A stretch of 50,906 bases of DNA. Source: Zhongshania aliphaticivorans (GTDB lineage Bacteria > Pseudomonadota > Gammaproteobacteria > Pseudomonadales > Spongiibacteraceae). This document shows, one piece after another, positions 35,093-43,737 of this stretch. Made by a program: the position numbers and the translations under genes. The DNA lies in NCBI RefSeq assembly GCF_902705855.1, contig NZ_CACSIJ010000014.1:226349-277254 (forward strand), read 5' to 3'. The stretch's first letter is position 1; each line of letters opens with the position of its first letter. The notes beneath the pieces are model-generated. The model was not told the DNA's origin, did no database searches, and saw only the letters and a program-made list of their open reading frames with translations.

Positions 35093-36649
35093 TCAGGCTT
35101 CGCGCAATAAATTAATGCCGGTCATCTCAGCGGGTTGGTCAACGGCCATCAGCGCCAACATGGTTGGGGCAATATCAGCCAGCTTGCCGCCGGATTCTTG
35201 CAGTGCGCCGAGCTTGCCGCCAACGTAGACCAGTGGCACCAGCTCTGTGGTGTGCTGGGTGTGGGCTTGGCCGGCGTCGTAGTCGACCATTTGCTCGCAG
35301 TTGCCATGGTCGGCGGTGATCAGGCAGTGGCCATCCATTTCTATTACCGCATCGGTGACGCGTTTTATACAGGCATCTAGTGCTTCAACGGCTTTCACTG
35401 CGGCAGAGAAAACACCTGTGTGGCCCACCATATCGCCATTGGCGTAGTTGCAAATAATCGCGTCGTATTTGCCATTGCGAATGGCGGCCACTAATTTGTC
35501 GGTGACTTCCGGTGCGCTCATTTCTGGTTGTAAGTCGTAGGTGGCTACGTCGGGGGAGGATATAAGCTCTCGGTCTTCGCCGACATAAAGTGCTTCGCGG
35601 CCACCGCTAAAGAAAAAGGTGACGTGGGCGTACTTTTCGGTTTCGGCAATACGCAGCTGAGTTTTGCCGCATTTCTCCAGTACTTCGCCCAAGCTGTTGT
35701 GCATTTTTTCTGGCGGGTAGGCGACGGCTGCTTTAATGCTGTCAGCGTACTCGGTGGTCATCACAAACTCAGCCAACGCGGGAGTAGCCTTGCGTTGGAA
35801 ACCGTCGAAGTCTTTATCGACAAAGGCGCGGGTGATTTCTCGGGCGCGGTCGGCGCGGAAGTTCATGAAAATCACGCTGTCGCCGTTTTTGACACTGCCA
35901 TCGGCTTGGCCGGCCGCTTGAATGACGGACGCATTTACAAATTCATCATTTTCATCGCGGGCGTAGGCGGCAGCTAGTGCCTCGCTTGCCGAATCGTAAC
36001 GGTAGTCGGCAGTGGATTGGGTGAGTAAGTTATAGGCCTTTTCTACTCGATCCCAGCGATTGTCTCTGTCCATAGCGTAATAGCGGCCAATGATCGAGGC
36101 GGTGCGACCACGGCCAAGTTCAGCAAATTTCTGATCAATCTTTTCCAGAGAGTTTTGCGCGCTGCGCGGCGGTGTGTCGCGGCCATCTAAAAATGCGTGG
36201 ACATAAATCTGCTCTGCACCGCGTTTAGCGGCAAGTTCCATCATGGCAAGAATGTGGTTTTCGTGGCTGTGTACGCCGCCGCTAGAAAGCAAACCAAGAA
36301 TGTGTACGGCCTTGCCTGCATTAGTGGCCTTGTCTATAGCATTGGTATACGTCGGGTTGGTGAAAAAATCACCATCGGCAATGTCTTTGTCGATGCGCGT
36401 AATACTTTGGTACACAATGCGGCCGGCGCCAAGGCTCATATGGCCGACTTCAGAGTTACCCATTTGACCGTCGGGTAAACCGACATCCAGTCCGGAGCCA
36501 GAAATGAGGGTGTGCGGTGACTTCTCCCACAGGGCGTCCCAATTGGGCGTTACTGCATGGAAAATAGCGTTGTCTTTGGGGTCTTCGCGGTAGCCAAAGC
36601 CGTCAAGTATAACTAATACAACGGGTTTTTTGGTTTGCGTGTCGGCCAT
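35093..36649 (-). CDS. gpmI: 2,3-bisphosphoglycerate-independent phosphoglycerate mutase
   Basis: A 518-residue manganese-dependent glycolytic enzyme interconverting 3- and 2-phosphoglycerate. LVILDGFGY (Asp16) and [15 protein letters not shown] (phospho-acceptor Ser66) are the alkaline-phosphatase-type metal and catalytic motifs; [22 protein letters not shown] and [10 protein letters not shown] carry further metal ligands. Full length. First gene of the gpmI-envC-ctpA unit, divergent from a rhodanese gene across about 156 bases. Confidence 0.96.
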   Translation of the reverse strand: MADTQTKKPVVLVILDGFGYREDPKDNAIFHAVTPNWDALWEKSPHTLISGSGLDVGLPDGQMGNSEVGHMSLGAGRIVYQSITRIDKDIADGDFFTNPTYTNAIDKATNAGKAVHILGLLSSGGVHSHENHILAMMELAAKRGAEQIYVHAFLDGRDTPPRSAQNSLEKIDQKFAELGRGRTASIIGRYYAMDRDNRWDRVEKAYNLLTQSTADYRYDSASEALAAAYARDENDEFVNASVIQAAGQADGSVKNGDSVIFMNFRADRAREITRAFVDKDFDGFQRKATPALAEFVMTTEYADSIKAAVAYPPEKMHNSLGEVLEKCGKTQLRIAETEKYAHVTFFFSGGREALYVGEDRELISSPDVATYDLQPEMSAPEVTDKLVAAIRNGKYDAIICNYANGDMVGHTGVFSAAVKAVEALDACIKRVTDAVIEMDGHCLITADHGNCEQMVDYDAGQAHTQHTTELVPLVYVGGKLGALQESGGKLADIAPTMLALMAVDQPAEMTGINLLREA

Positions 36650-36805
36650 AATAGAACCACTTTAAATCGGCTGGAATTAGCTCGACATTGTAACTTTTTC
36701 GACACAACGAGGCTATGCAGGGAAGGGTGAGAAATGCACAGTGGCAGTGTATACTCTCGCTTTTTTCGCGAATTGTGTTCACCGCGACGTATAAAGAGAG
36801 TTTTC

Positions 36806-37216
36806 ATGGAAAAATTAATCCCTTTTGTGGCTGAGCAATGGATACTTATTTCGGCATTAATTTCCTGCCTTTTATTGTTGAGTTTCCATGAGTCGCGGCG
36901 CGCAGGTAAGTCAATTACGCCTCAACAGATGGTGAGTTTGTTGAATCAGCAGGGCGCTGTGGTAGTGGATTTACGTGATAAAGGCGAATTCGGCAAAGGC
37001 CATATTCTCGATTCAGTGAATGTGCCATTTGCTAAATTAGATAAAGAAGTTGACGGTCTTGCCGACAAAGATAAGCCGATAGTGTTGGTGTGTAAGCTTG
37101 GTCAGCACGCGAGTGCTGCGGGCAAAAAGCTTGGTGCTAAAGGCTATACGCAGGTCCACCGTTTGAAGGGCGGTATTGCCGAGTGGCAGGCAATGCAGAT
37201 GCCGCTGGTTAAATAA
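36806..37216 (+). CDS. Membrane-anchored rhodanese-domain protein
   Basis: A 136-residue protein with one N-terminal membrane helix (about residues 11-27) and a single rhodanese domain (about 37-133). The catalytic Cys is Cys96 in LVCKLGQHAS; VVVDLRDKGEFGKGHI and LKGGIAEWQAM are typical. The active loop (CKLGQHAS) is two residues longer than the six-residue loop of plain sulfurtransferases. The frame is open from 36734, but AGAGAG before the ATG at 36806 and the family start (YibN-type) fix this start. It heads a run with grxC, secB and trmL, an order seen for YibN in enterobacteria. Confidence 0.88.
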   Translation: MEKLIPFVAEQWILISALISCLLLLSFHESRRAGKSITPQQMVSLLNQQGAVVVDLRDKGEFGKGHILDSVNVPFAKLDKEVDGLADKDKPIVLVCKLGQHASAAGKKLGAKGYTQVHRLKGGIAEWQAMQMPLVK

Positions 37217-37262
37217 TCGGCCTATATGCAAAAAAAGATAGTGTAATCGGGGAGGAGTGATA

Positions 37263-37517
37263 ATGGCGAAAGTAACAATCTACACAACACGATTCTGCCC
37301 TTATTGTGTCCGCGCCAAGCAGCTACTGAGTAGTAAAGGCGTAGACTTTGAAGAGATTCCGGTCGATGGCCGCAATGATCTTCGCAGTGATTTATTAGCT
37401 CGTACCGGTCAGCGGACGGTGCCGCAAATTTGGGTAGGTGATACTCATGTTGGTGGCTGTGATGAGTTGATGGACCTTGAGCGTCGCGCTCACCTTGATG
37501 GAATGCTCGCCTTGTAA
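37263..37517 (+). CDS. grxC: Glutaredoxin 3
   Basis: An 84-residue glutathione-dependent oxidoreductase. RFCPYCVRAK holds the redox pair Cys12-Cys15; RTVPQIWVGDTHVGGCDEL is the conserved cis-Pro and GSH-binding part. GGGGAGGAG before the ATG at 37263 decides the start over a GTG six bases earlier. It lies 46 bases after the rhodanese gene and 54 before secB. Confidence 0.95.
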   Translation: MAKVTIYTTRFCPYCVRAKQLLSSKGVDFEEIPVDGRNDLRSDLLARTGQRTVPQIWVGDTHVGGCDELMDLERRAHLDGMLAL

Positions 37518-37571
37518 TTAACGATGGCGCCCATATTGTTTGTTAATGCCCAGAATTAGGAATACACAATA

Positions 37572-38048
37572 ATGTCAGAACAAGCAGCAGCACCCGCTCA
37601 AGCTAAATTTGCCTTGCAGCGTATTTACATTAAAGACGCGTCGTTTGAATCACCAAGCGCGCCGTTAATCTTCACAAAAACCTGGAAGCCAAAGATACAG
37701 GTTGATTTGAATACTCGCAGCAACCCTGTGGCAGAGAATAATTTCGAAGTTATTCTTACAGTGACCATCACCGCTAAGCTAGAAGATGACGAGACCGCAT
37801 TCTTGGTAGAAATTCACCAAGGTGGTTTGTTCCTAGCGGAAGGCGTAGAAGGCGAGCAGTTGCGTCAGCTTCTGGGTATAGCCTGTCCGAATATGCTGTT
37901 CCCGTATTTGCGTGAAGCGGTAGATTCTTTAGTTGTGAAAGGCGGCTTCCCCGCACTGGCATTGCAGCCTGTCAATTTTGAAGCGCTGTATCGTCAGGCG
38001 CAGCAGCAGGCTGAGCAGCAAGCAGCTGCTGAACCAACAACTCACTGA
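37572..38048 (+). CDS. secB: Protein-export chaperone SecB
   Basis: A 158-residue cytosolic chaperone that keeps precursors unfolded and passes them to SecA. FALQRIYIKDASFESPSAP, NFEVILTVTITAKL, HQGGLFLAEGVE and CPNMLFPYLREAVDSLVVKGGFPALALQPVNF are the whole conserved SecB core. The C-terminal tail is Gln/Ala-rich, as often. AGGAA nine bases upstream is the ribosome site. Confidence 0.96.
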   Translation: MSEQAAAPAQAKFALQRIYIKDASFESPSAPLIFTKTWKPKIQVDLNTRSNPVAENNFEVILTVTITAKLEDDETAFLVEIHQGGLFLAEGVEGEQLRQLLGIACPNMLFPYLREAVDSLVVKGGFPALALQPVNFEALYRQAQQQAEQQAAAEPTTH

Positions 38049-38058
38049 GTTGATGGTA

Positions 38059-38091
38059 GCGTTGGGTTTGTTGTATTGATAAGCCCAACGC
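38059..38091. repeat. Hairpin between secB and trmL
   Basis: GCGTTGGG (38059-38066) pairs with CCCAACGC (38084-38091) around a 17-base loop, extendable by a G-U and two more pairs. It starts 11 bases after the secB stop and ends 11 bases before the trmL ATG, which has no clear ribosome site. No U-run follows, so it could be a leader structure or an attenuating hairpin. Confidence 0.55.
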
Positions 38092-38102
38092 ACCGATTTC
38101 CC

Positions 38103-38570
38103 ATGTTCCATATCGCCCTACATGAACCGCGTATTGCTCCCAATACCGGTAACATTATTCGCTTGGTTGCGAATAATGGCTGCCATCTGCATTTAATTGA
38201 GCCGCTGGGTTTTGACCTTGAAGAAAAAAAGTTGCGGCGTGCAGGCTTAGATTATGCAGATTTAGCGCGAGTGACTCGCCATGCAGATTATGAAAGCTTT
38301 CTAAAGGAAATGGCTGGCCGGCGTATTTTTGCCCTTACGACGAAGGGTAGTCGTAACTACGCAGATGCCGATTTCAAAGCAGATGACGTGCTGCTGTTTG
38401 GCTCTGAAACCGCAGGCTTACCACAATATATTCGCGATGAATTGGGCGTTGAGCACTGTTTGAAAGTCCCGATGATCGGCAGCTCCCGCAGTTTGAATTT
38501 GTCGAATACCGTTGCGCTGGTGAGCTATGAGGCGTGGCGGCAGGTGAGTTTTTTGGGGGCAGTTATTTAA
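38103..38570 (+). CDS. trmL: tRNA (cytidine/uridine-34-2'-O)-methyltransferase
   Basis: A 155-residue SPOUT methyltransferase that 2'-O-methylates the wobble base of tRNA-Leu. [18 protein letters not shown] (motif 1), [11 protein letters not shown] (motif 2) and [23 protein letters not shown] (motif 3, forming the trefoil knot) are all clear. An upstream in-frame codon at 38076 lies in the hairpin region; the ATG at 38103 gives the family start MFHIALHEP. Likely read from the secB side. Confidence 0.94.
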   Translation: MFHIALHEPRIAPNTGNIIRLVANNGCHLHLIEPLGFDLEEKKLRRAGLDYADLARVTRHADYESFLKEMAGRRIFALTTKGSRNYADADFKADDVLLFGSETAGLPQYIRDELGVEHCLKVPMIGSSRSLNLSNTVALVSYEAWRQVSFLGAVI

Positions 38571-38604
38571 AGTTTAGCCCTCGTGTTTTAGTGAGGAACG
38601 CTAG

Positions 38605-38647
38605 ACGGGAGATGGGAGACGCAAATGCAGCGTTTTCCGTCTCCCGT
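38605..38647. repeat. Imperfect 17-bp inverted repeat between trmL and ntrC
   Basis: 38605-38621 pairs with 38631-38647 (14 Watson-Crick pairs, three G-U or mismatched) around a nine-base loop; the outer part is ACGGGAGA/TCTCCCGT. It lies between the 3' ends of the convergent genes. There is no U-run, so it may be a factor-assisted terminator or a dispersed palindromic element. Confidence 0.55.
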
Positions 38648-38661
38648 TAAGCATTTAGCGC

Positions 38662-40083
38662 TTAATCATCGTCATCATCACCACCCATGCCCAGTTCTTT
38701 AATTTTACGGGTCAGGGTATTGCGTCCCCAGCCCAGTAAATTAGCAGCATCGCGGCGGCGTCCGTGGGTGTGCTTCAGCGCCGACTCAATCATAATGCGT
38801 TCAAACTGCGGCACCGCACGGTCTAGTAATTTGTCGCGGCCCAGCATTAATTCCTGATCTGCCCAACGCTTGAGGTTGTCCTGCCAGTTGGACGCCGGCG
38901 CGGCTTCGCCCTGTGGCCTTTCCAGTAATTCTGGGGGAAGGTCGTCGATATGTATTTCGCGGCCCGCCGCCATCACGGTTAGCCAGCGGCAAGTGTTCTC
39001 TAATTGACGGACGTTGCCCTGCCATTCCATTTGGCAGAGATATTCTTCGGTTTCTGGGCGTAGGCGTTTTGGCTCTACGTTTAGCTCATTTCCCGCGCGG
39101 GTGAAGAAGTGTTGCATGAGCTTAGGTATGTCTTCACGGCGCTCTGACAGGCGCGGCAAATGCATGCGGATAACGTTGAGACGATGGAAAAGGTCTTCCC
39201 GAAATGTGTTGTTTTTTACTAGCTTTTCGAGATTTTGATGAGTCGCGGCAATAATGCGAACATCGACTTTGACGGGGGTGTGGCCGCCGACTCGATAGAA
39301 TTCGCCATCTGCTAATACCCGCAATAAACGCGTTTGGGTGTCGGCGGGCATATCGCCAATCTCATCCAAAAACAGTGTGCCGCCGTTGGCTTGTTCAAAA
39401 CGCCCACGACGCTGTGCGCTGGCGCCGGTAAAGGCGCCTTTTTCATGACCAAACAGCTCAGACTCCATTAAGTCTTTGGGGATGGCCGCCATGTTTAGTG
39501 CAATAAATGGTTTTGTAGCGCGGGGGCTGTGGCGGTGTAGCGCTTGTGCGACCAGCTCTTTACCCGTGCCAGACTCACCGTTAATTAGTACTGTGATATT
39601 GGACTGTGATAAGCGGCCAATAGCACGGAAAACTTCCTGCATTGCTGGCGCTTCGCCGATGATCTCGGTTGGCTCGAGCGGTGTTTGTTCAGGCAGTAAA
39701 TTACGGTTTTTATTGGCGTGTTGCAGTGCGCGTTGAGTGGTGGCGACAGCTTCATCTACATCAAAGGGTTTGGGTAGATATTCAAACGCGCCGCCTTGAT
39801 ATGACGCTACCGCGCTATCTAGGTCGGAGTGTGCCGTCGTAATAATAACGGGTAGGCCGGGGTGTGCGGCGGTAATTCGGGATAGCAGTTTTAAGCCGTC
39901 AATGCCCGGCATGCGAATGTCGCTAATGATGGCGTCGGGTACTTCGCCTTCAAGGTGTCCGAGCAGTTCGTCGCCATTTTCAAAGCAGCGAGTAACGATG
40001 CCGGCTTGGGTGAGGGCTTTTTCAAGTACCCAGCGTATCGATCGGTCGTCGTCGGCTATCCAGACGGAATTAGCTTGGCTCAT
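38662..40083 (-). CDS. ntrC: Nitrogen regulator NtrC (sigma-54 activator)
   Basis: A 473-residue response regulator. Receiver domain with phospho-acceptor Asp55 (SDIRMPG); AAA+ domain from about residue 140 with GESGTGKE (Walker A), EKGAFTGA (sigma-54 contact loop) and FLDEIGDM (Walker B); C-terminal Fis-type helix-turn-helix (RRRDAANLLGWGRNTLTRKI) and an acidic GGDDDDD tail. It is phosphorylated by NtrB under nitrogen limitation and activates sigma-54 promoters such as glnA. It overlaps ntrB by one base. The sigma-54 sites before ntrB and glnA are its probable targets. Confidence 0.95.
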   Translation of the reverse strand: MSQANSVWIADDDRSIRWVLEKALTQAGIVTRCFENGDELLGHLEGEVPDAIISDIRMPGIDGLKLLSRITAAHPGLPVIITTAHSDLDSAVASYQGGAFEYLPKPFDVDEAVATTQRALQHANKNRNLLPEQTPLEPTEIIGEAPAMQEVFRAIGRLSQSNITVLINGESGTGKELVAQALHRHSPRATKPFIALNMAAIPKDLMESELFGHEKGAFTGASAQRRGRFEQANGGTLFLDEIGDMPADTQTRLLRVLADGEFYRVGGHTPVKVDVRIIAATHQNLEKLVKNNTFREDLFHRLNVIRMHLPRLSERREDIPKLMQHFFTRAGNELNVEPKRLRPETEEYLCQMEWQGNVRQLENTCRWLTVMAAGREIHIDDLPPELLERPQGEAAPASNWQDNLKRWADQELMLGRDKLLDRAVPQFERIMIESALKHTHGRRRDAANLLGWGRNTLTRKIKELGMGGDDDDD

Positions 40084-41156
40084 TAGGCGTGCTCCAGGGG
40101 AATGTGTAGCGAGAACACGGTATTGCCGGGTTCGCTACGGCATTCGATAAGTCCGTTATGTTGGTTGAGTATTGATTGCGCGATAGACAGCCCAAGGCCG
40201 GTGCCTTCGGCGCGTCCGCTAACCATCGGTAAAAAGATAGATGCGCGTAGATCAGCGGGAATGCCTGGTCCGTTGTCGACGATGTCGGTGCTGCAGACTA
40301 AGCGATGCCGATGTGTGCCAATGGTGAGTTGGCGCAGTGTGCGGGTTCGGATAATGATGGTTGGATCACTATCGCCTGGTGAATCTTGCCGCAGTGCTTG
40401 CTGGGCATTGCGAATAACATTTAGGAAGGCTTGGATAAGTTGCTCGCGGTCGCCGAGTATGTCCGGAATACTGGGGTCGTAGTCGCGAATGATGCGAACA
40501 CCGCCGTCGCTTTCGGCTTCAACTAATTGTCTTACCCGTTCTAAAACTTCATGAATATTGGTCTTTTGTTTTTCTGGTGCGCGGTGAGGGCCGAGCATGG
40601 TGTCGACTAAATTTCGCAGCCGGTCAGCTTCTTCGATAATGATATTGGTGTAATCGTGTAGCTTTGGATCACTAAGTTCGCGCGCTAATAATTGGGCTGC
40701 GCCGCGCAGACCGCCCAGCGGATTTTTAACTTCATGGGCGATGCCGCGAATTAGTGCTTGGCTATTTTGCTGTGATGACAACAGGCCTTCTTCGCGGCTA
40801 ATTCGGATTAGCCGGTCTAGCGGTTGCAGCTCAATGATGAGCGAGGTGCGGCGGTTTTCGGTAACGGGTGTCACGGCGTAATCGACTGTGATTTCTGTGC
40901 CCGAGCGCAGAGTTAACACGGTTTCTCGTTTGGTATAGGCCTCGCAGTTATTAATGGCGTCGAGGAGTTTTACGAGGGTGTCTTCTTGTTCATGGAAAAG
41001 CTTGGTGATGGCCTCGCCGTGAATACGTTGATCAGATACCGCCAACAGTGATTCTGCCGCCGGATTGATATAGCTGACGGTCAGGTTCGGCTCGACCAAC
41101 AGTATTGCTGTTTTCAAGTTGTCGAGTATTTGATGGTAGATATTGTTCAGAGCCAT
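40083..41156 (-). CDS. ntrB: Nitrogen-sensing histidine kinase NtrB
   Basis: A 357-residue soluble sensor kinase. N-terminal PAS domain (about residues 8-110, LLVEPNLTVSYINPAAESLL), H-box RGIAHEVKNPLGGLRGAAQL with the phosphorylated His at about residue 142, and a HATPase domain with N-box FLNVIRNAQQAL, DNGPGIP and GTGLGLSIAQ. No membrane segment, as expected: it is controlled by PII protein in the cytoplasm. Phosphorylates NtrC. A sigma-54 promoter lies 34-49 bases upstream, with an NtrC-like palindrome further up. Confidence 0.94.
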   Translation of the reverse strand: MALNNIYHQILDNLKTAILLVEPNLTVSYINPAAESLLAVSDQRIHGEAITKLFHEQEDTLVKLLDAINNCEAYTKRETVLTLRSGTEITVDYAVTPVTENRRTSLIIELQPLDRLIRISREEGLLSSQQNSQALIRGIAHEVKNPLGGLRGAAQLLARELSDPKLHDYTNIIIEEADRLRNLVDTMLGPHRAPEKQKTNIHEVLERVRQLVEAESDGGVRIIRDYDPSIPDILGDREQLIQAFLNVIRNAQQALRQDSPGDSDPTIIIRTRTLRQLTIGTHRHRLVCSTDIVDNGPGIPADLRASIFLPMVSGRAEGTGLGLSIAQSILNQHNGLIECRSEPGNTVFSLHIPLEHA

Positions 41157-41189
41157 AGGGCCGCCATGTGTTCGTTGTGTTTGCTTTAA

Positions 41190-41205
41190 AGCAATTTCTA
41201 GGCCA
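41190..41205 (-). promoter_or_regulatory. Sigma-54 promoter before ntrB
   Basis: Read on the minus strand, TGGCCTAGAAATTGCT has GG and GC exactly ten bases apart and matches TGGCAC-N5-TTGCW at all but two positions. Start of transcription would fall near 41179, about 23 bases before the ntrB ATG. Confidence 0.6.
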
Positions 41206-41341
41206 AGCGACAGTTGAAGAATTTTATAGACGAATCAACAATTTTCCGTAACTGGCAAGCCTGAATGCCTTGTTATGGGGCCATTTTCGGGGTGGGTGCA
41301 GGGTATTTTTTTGGGGCGAAAATGACCAATATTTCACAGTA

Positions 41342-41358
41342 TGCGCCAATACGGTGCA
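41342..41358. promoter_or_regulatory. NtrC-binding-site-like palindrome upstream of ntrB
   Basis: TGCGCCAATACGGTGCA matches the 17-bp NtrC consensus TGCACYAnnnTGGTGCA at 12 of 14 informative positions. Its centre is about 170 bases before the predicted sigma-54 start, a normal enhancer distance. It would let NtrC activate its own operon. Confidence 0.6.
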
Positions 41359-41389
41359 AGCAAACACCTAAAGATTGTGAACGACGGTG

Positions 41390-41893
41390 TTAATTGTTTG
41401 GTCGGTAAACCATTACGTTGATACTGCTTTCAGCGACAGTTTTACCGTTGCTGTCGATAATAGCGGCGCTAATCTGATGTTGCCCGCGGGGGATTCGGGG
41501 GATAGATGCGCTTGTTGAGGACCTACTGCTGATAATGCGGCCATCGAGGCTAATACGTATTTGCTGGTCTTTGCGAAGTGCTTGATCAGTTTTGATATTA
41601 ACCGTGGTTGGAACAAGGCCATTGGGGATGATGGCGCCGTCGCTGGGGGAGCTTATTTGGATGCCGTTGATATCTAAGTTGATGGCTTTAGATGGTTTTC
41701 GTTTTGCTTCGTTAATATCTACTGCAGGTGTAGTGTTAATACTAGGAAGTGCCATAGGTGTGGGCGAGCTGCCTTTGGGGGCTTTATCAGAATACACCGT
41801 GTGACCATTTTCATCGATGTAGCGGTATATTTCCTTGTTTTGGGCGTGGGTGCACAGGGCAAAAAGGCAGCTAAATAACAGTATATATCGCAT
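41390..41893 (-). CDS. DUF4124-domain secreted protein
   Basis: A 167-residue exported protein. Signal peptide MRYILLFSCLFALCTHAQ; DUF4124 follows directly (IYRYIDENGHTVYSDKAP, the typical W/Y-x-D-x-G-x-x-x-Y/F-S-D-x-P pattern). The C-terminal half is a likely beta-sandwich (GDGAIIPNG type turns, IRISLDGRIISS, RGQHQISAAIIDSNGKTVAES), as in Ig-like extensions of this family. The frame opens earlier (41956), but GGA before the ATG at 41893 and the signal peptide decide the start. It is common beside glnA/ntrB in related bacteria; the function is unknown. The glnA terminator separates it from glnA. Confidence 0.82.
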   Translation of the reverse strand: MRYILLFSCLFALCTHAQNKEIYRYIDENGHTVYSDKAPKGSSPTPMALPSINTTPAVDINEAKRKPSKAINLDINGIQISSPSDGAIIPNGLVPTTVNIKTDQALRKDQQIRISLDGRIISSRSSTSASIPRIPRGQHQISAAIIDSNGKTVAESSINVMVYRPNN

Positions 41894-41956
41894 ATTTATT
41901 CCAGTGCGGCGAATACGATACCAATGATGTCGCGATAACGCATTTGCTACAAGCAT

Positions 41957-41981
41957 AAAAAAACCCGCCAGCCGGCGGGTT
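41957..41981 (-). terminator. Intrinsic terminator of glnA
   Basis: On the minus strand AACCCGCC-ggct-GGCGGGTT forms an eight-base-pair stem with a four-base loop, running into a seven-base U-run (41963 down to 41957). It is 22 bases past the glnA stop. Confidence 0.85.
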
Positions 41982-42002
41982 CTCTTAAAGCGCTAACAAG
42001 TA

Positions 42003-43409
42003 TTACACGCTGTAGTACATGTCGAACTCAACTGGGTGAGTTGTCATGGCTAGGCGTTCTACTTCTTGTGACTTCAGTGCAATGTAAGCGTCGATAGTAT
42101 CGTCGTCGAATACACCGCCAGCCGTTAGGAATGCACGGTCTGCGTCAAGTGCTTGCAGAGCTTGATCTAGGCTAGAGGCAACAGTTGGGATTGCTGCTGC
42201 TTCTTCTGCTGGAAGGTCGTAAAGATCTTTGTCAGCAGCATCGCCAGGGTGAATCTTGTTTTTGATACCGTCTAGGCCAGCCATCAGCAATACCGCAAAC
42301 GCGAGGTATGGGTTAGCAGATGGATCTGGGAAGCGCACTTCGACGCGACGTGCTTTTGGGTTTGGTACAAACGGAATGCGGATTGACGCAGAGCGGTTAC
42401 GCGCTGAGTAAGCCAGCATAACAGGTGCTTCAAAGCCAGGAACCAGACGCTTATACGAGTTAGTAGAGGCGTTGGTGAAGGCGTTGATAGCGCGAGCGTG
42501 CTTGATAACACCGCCAATGTAGAACAGGGCGGTTTCAGACAGTCCACCGTAAACGTCGCCAGCAAATAGGTTTGTGCCATCTTTGCTTAAAGACATGTGG
42601 ACGTGCATGCCGCTGCCGTTATCACCAACAATAGGCTTAGGCATGAAGGTCGCTGTTTTGCCGTAGGCATGAGCCACATTGTGTACGCAGTACTTAAGAA
42701 CCTGTACTTCGTCAGCTTTCTTAACGCAGGTGTTAGGACCAACGCCAATTTCACATTGACCGGCAGTACCGACTTCGTGGTGATGTACTTCAATGGTCAG
42801 GCCCATATCCGACATGGCGTTACACATAGCGCCACGTAGATCATGGAGGCTGTCGACTGGTGGTACAGGGAAGTAGCCGCCTTTAACACCTGGGCGGTGA
42901 CCTGTGTTGCCTTCTTCAAAGTTGTCGCCAGATTTCCATGCTGCTTCGTCAGACGCGATGGAGTAGCTAGCGCCTTCCATTGCCACTTTCCATTTTACGT
43001 CGTCGAAAATGAAGAATTCAGGCTCTGGTCCAAATAGTGCGTTGTCAGCAATGCCGCTTGAGCGCATATAGTCTTCAGCGCGCTGAGCGATAGAGCGTGG
43101 GTCACGGTTGTAGCCCAGCATGGTAGAGGGTTCTACGATGTTGCAGCGGATGATAATAGTGGATTCTTCTGTGAATGGATCTAAAACAGACGCAGAGTCA
43201 TCTGGCATAAGAATCATGTCTGATTCGTTAATGCCTTTCCAGCCAGCAATCGATGAACCGTCAAACATTTTGCCGTCTTCAAAGAAACCGGCGTCAACTT
43301 CGGTTGCCGGAATGGTGACGTGCTGCTCTTTGCCTTTTGTGTCGGTGAAGCGCATGTCTGCCCATTTCACGTCATTGTCGGCGATTAACTTCAGAGTGTT
43401 CTCTGACAT
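42003..43409 (-). CDS. glnA: Glutamine synthetase type I
   Basis: A 468-residue ammonium-assimilating enzyme (glutamate + NH3 + ATP to glutamine). [18 protein letters not shown] (near residue 50), [35 protein letters not shown] and [19 protein letters not shown] are the metal and substrate signatures of [12 protein letters not shown]-type and the adenylylated Tyr region (KDLYDLP) are present, so GlnE control is expected. The true start is the ATG at 43409, with GGAGG upstream; the frame extends further but the family begins MSENTLKLI. Preceded by a sigma-54 promoter and NtrC-like sites. Confidence 0.96.
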   Translation of the reverse strand: MSENTLKLIADNDVKWADMRFTDTKGKEQHVTIPATEVDAGFFEDGKMFDGSSIAGWKGINESDMILMPDDSASVLDPFTEESTIIIRCNIVEPSTMLGYNRDPRSIAQRAEDYMRSSGIADNALFGPEPEFFIFDDVKWKVAMEGASYSIASDEAAWKSGDNFEEGNTGHRPGVKGGYFPVPPVDSLHDLRGAMCNAMSDMGLTIEVHHHEVGTAGQCEIGVGPNTCVKKADEVQVLKYCVHNVAHAYGKTATFMPKPIVGDNGSGMHVHMSLSKDGTNLFAGDVYGGLSETALFYIGGVIKHARAINAFTNASTNSYKRLVPGFEAPVMLAYSARNRSASIRIPFVPNPKARRVEVRFPDPSANPYLAFAVLLMAGLDGIKNKIHPGDAADKDLYDLPAEEAAAIPTVASSLDQALQALDADRAFLTAGGVFDDDTIDAYIALKSQEVERLAMTTHPVEFDMYYSV

Positions 43410-43522
43410 TATGTACGTCCTCCAGAATAGAGAGTCTGTTAAAGATTCGGCTAGGCCGAGTTGATGGTGATTATATTCGCAATGCATTGTGCCGCATAGC
43501 GGCGCAATCTGTGAACCGGAAA

Positions 43523-43538
43523 AGCAAAATTTATGCCG
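43523..43538 (-). promoter_or_regulatory. Sigma-54 promoter of glnA
   Basis: The minus strand reads CGGCATAAATTTTGCT, with the -24 GG and -12 GC ten bases apart; it differs from TGGCAC-N5-TTGCW at two positions. Transcription would start near 43512, about 100 bases before the glnA ATG. A sigma-70-type TATAAT also lies at 43470-43475 on the same strand without a good -35. Confidence 0.65.
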
Positions 43539-43586
43539 TTAAATTGTAGTTGCGGTGTTAGCTAAGAGATTTCCTGATTAGGCGCG

Positions 43587-43665
43587 TGATAAATGATTGT
43601 GCGTAAATTGAAAAACAATGGATTATTTTGGTGCGAAAACAGATTTTGTGGTCATTATTGGTGCG
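43587..43665. promoter_or_regulatory. Phased NtrC-site-like repeats upstream of glnA
   Basis: Three 17-bp segments end in GTGCG: 43587-43603 (8 of 14 consensus positions), 43619-43635 (TGGATTATTTTGGTGCG, 11 of 14) and 43649-43665 (TGGTCATTATTGGTGCG, 9 of 14). They are 32 and 30 bases apart, three helical turns. The last two centre about 115 and 145 bases before the predicted sigma-54 start, close to the -108 and -140 sites of E. coli glnA. Confidence 0.55.
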
Positions 43666-43695
43666 TTTTGCTCTATGGGCTGCGTCGAGGGCGGG

Positions 43696-43716
43696 GGGCG
43701 GCTATAATAGCCGCCC
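43696..43716 (+). promoter_or_regulatory. thiI promoter -10 box inside a perfect 21-bp palindrome
   Basis: GGGCGGCTAT and ATAGCCGCCC flank a single central A, a perfect inverted repeat. TATAAT (43703-43708) is exactly in the middle and would serve thiI, whose ATG is 29 bases on. No clear -35 box was found. The rest of the 328-base gap 43410-43737 is covered by the glnA control sites. Confidence 0.5.
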
Positions 43717-43737
43717 ATTTATTGATGCGGCCCCTAA

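Noticed and set aside
43120-43464. A 114-codon open frame antisense to the glnA start
   Set aside because: It mirrors conserved glnA codons and has no independent signals.
43479-43493. A TGGCAC/TTGC-like element (minus strand) nearer to glnA
   Set aside because: The GG and GC are 11 bases apart instead of 10; sigma-54 promoters do not tolerate this well, and the box at 43523-43538 has exact spacing.
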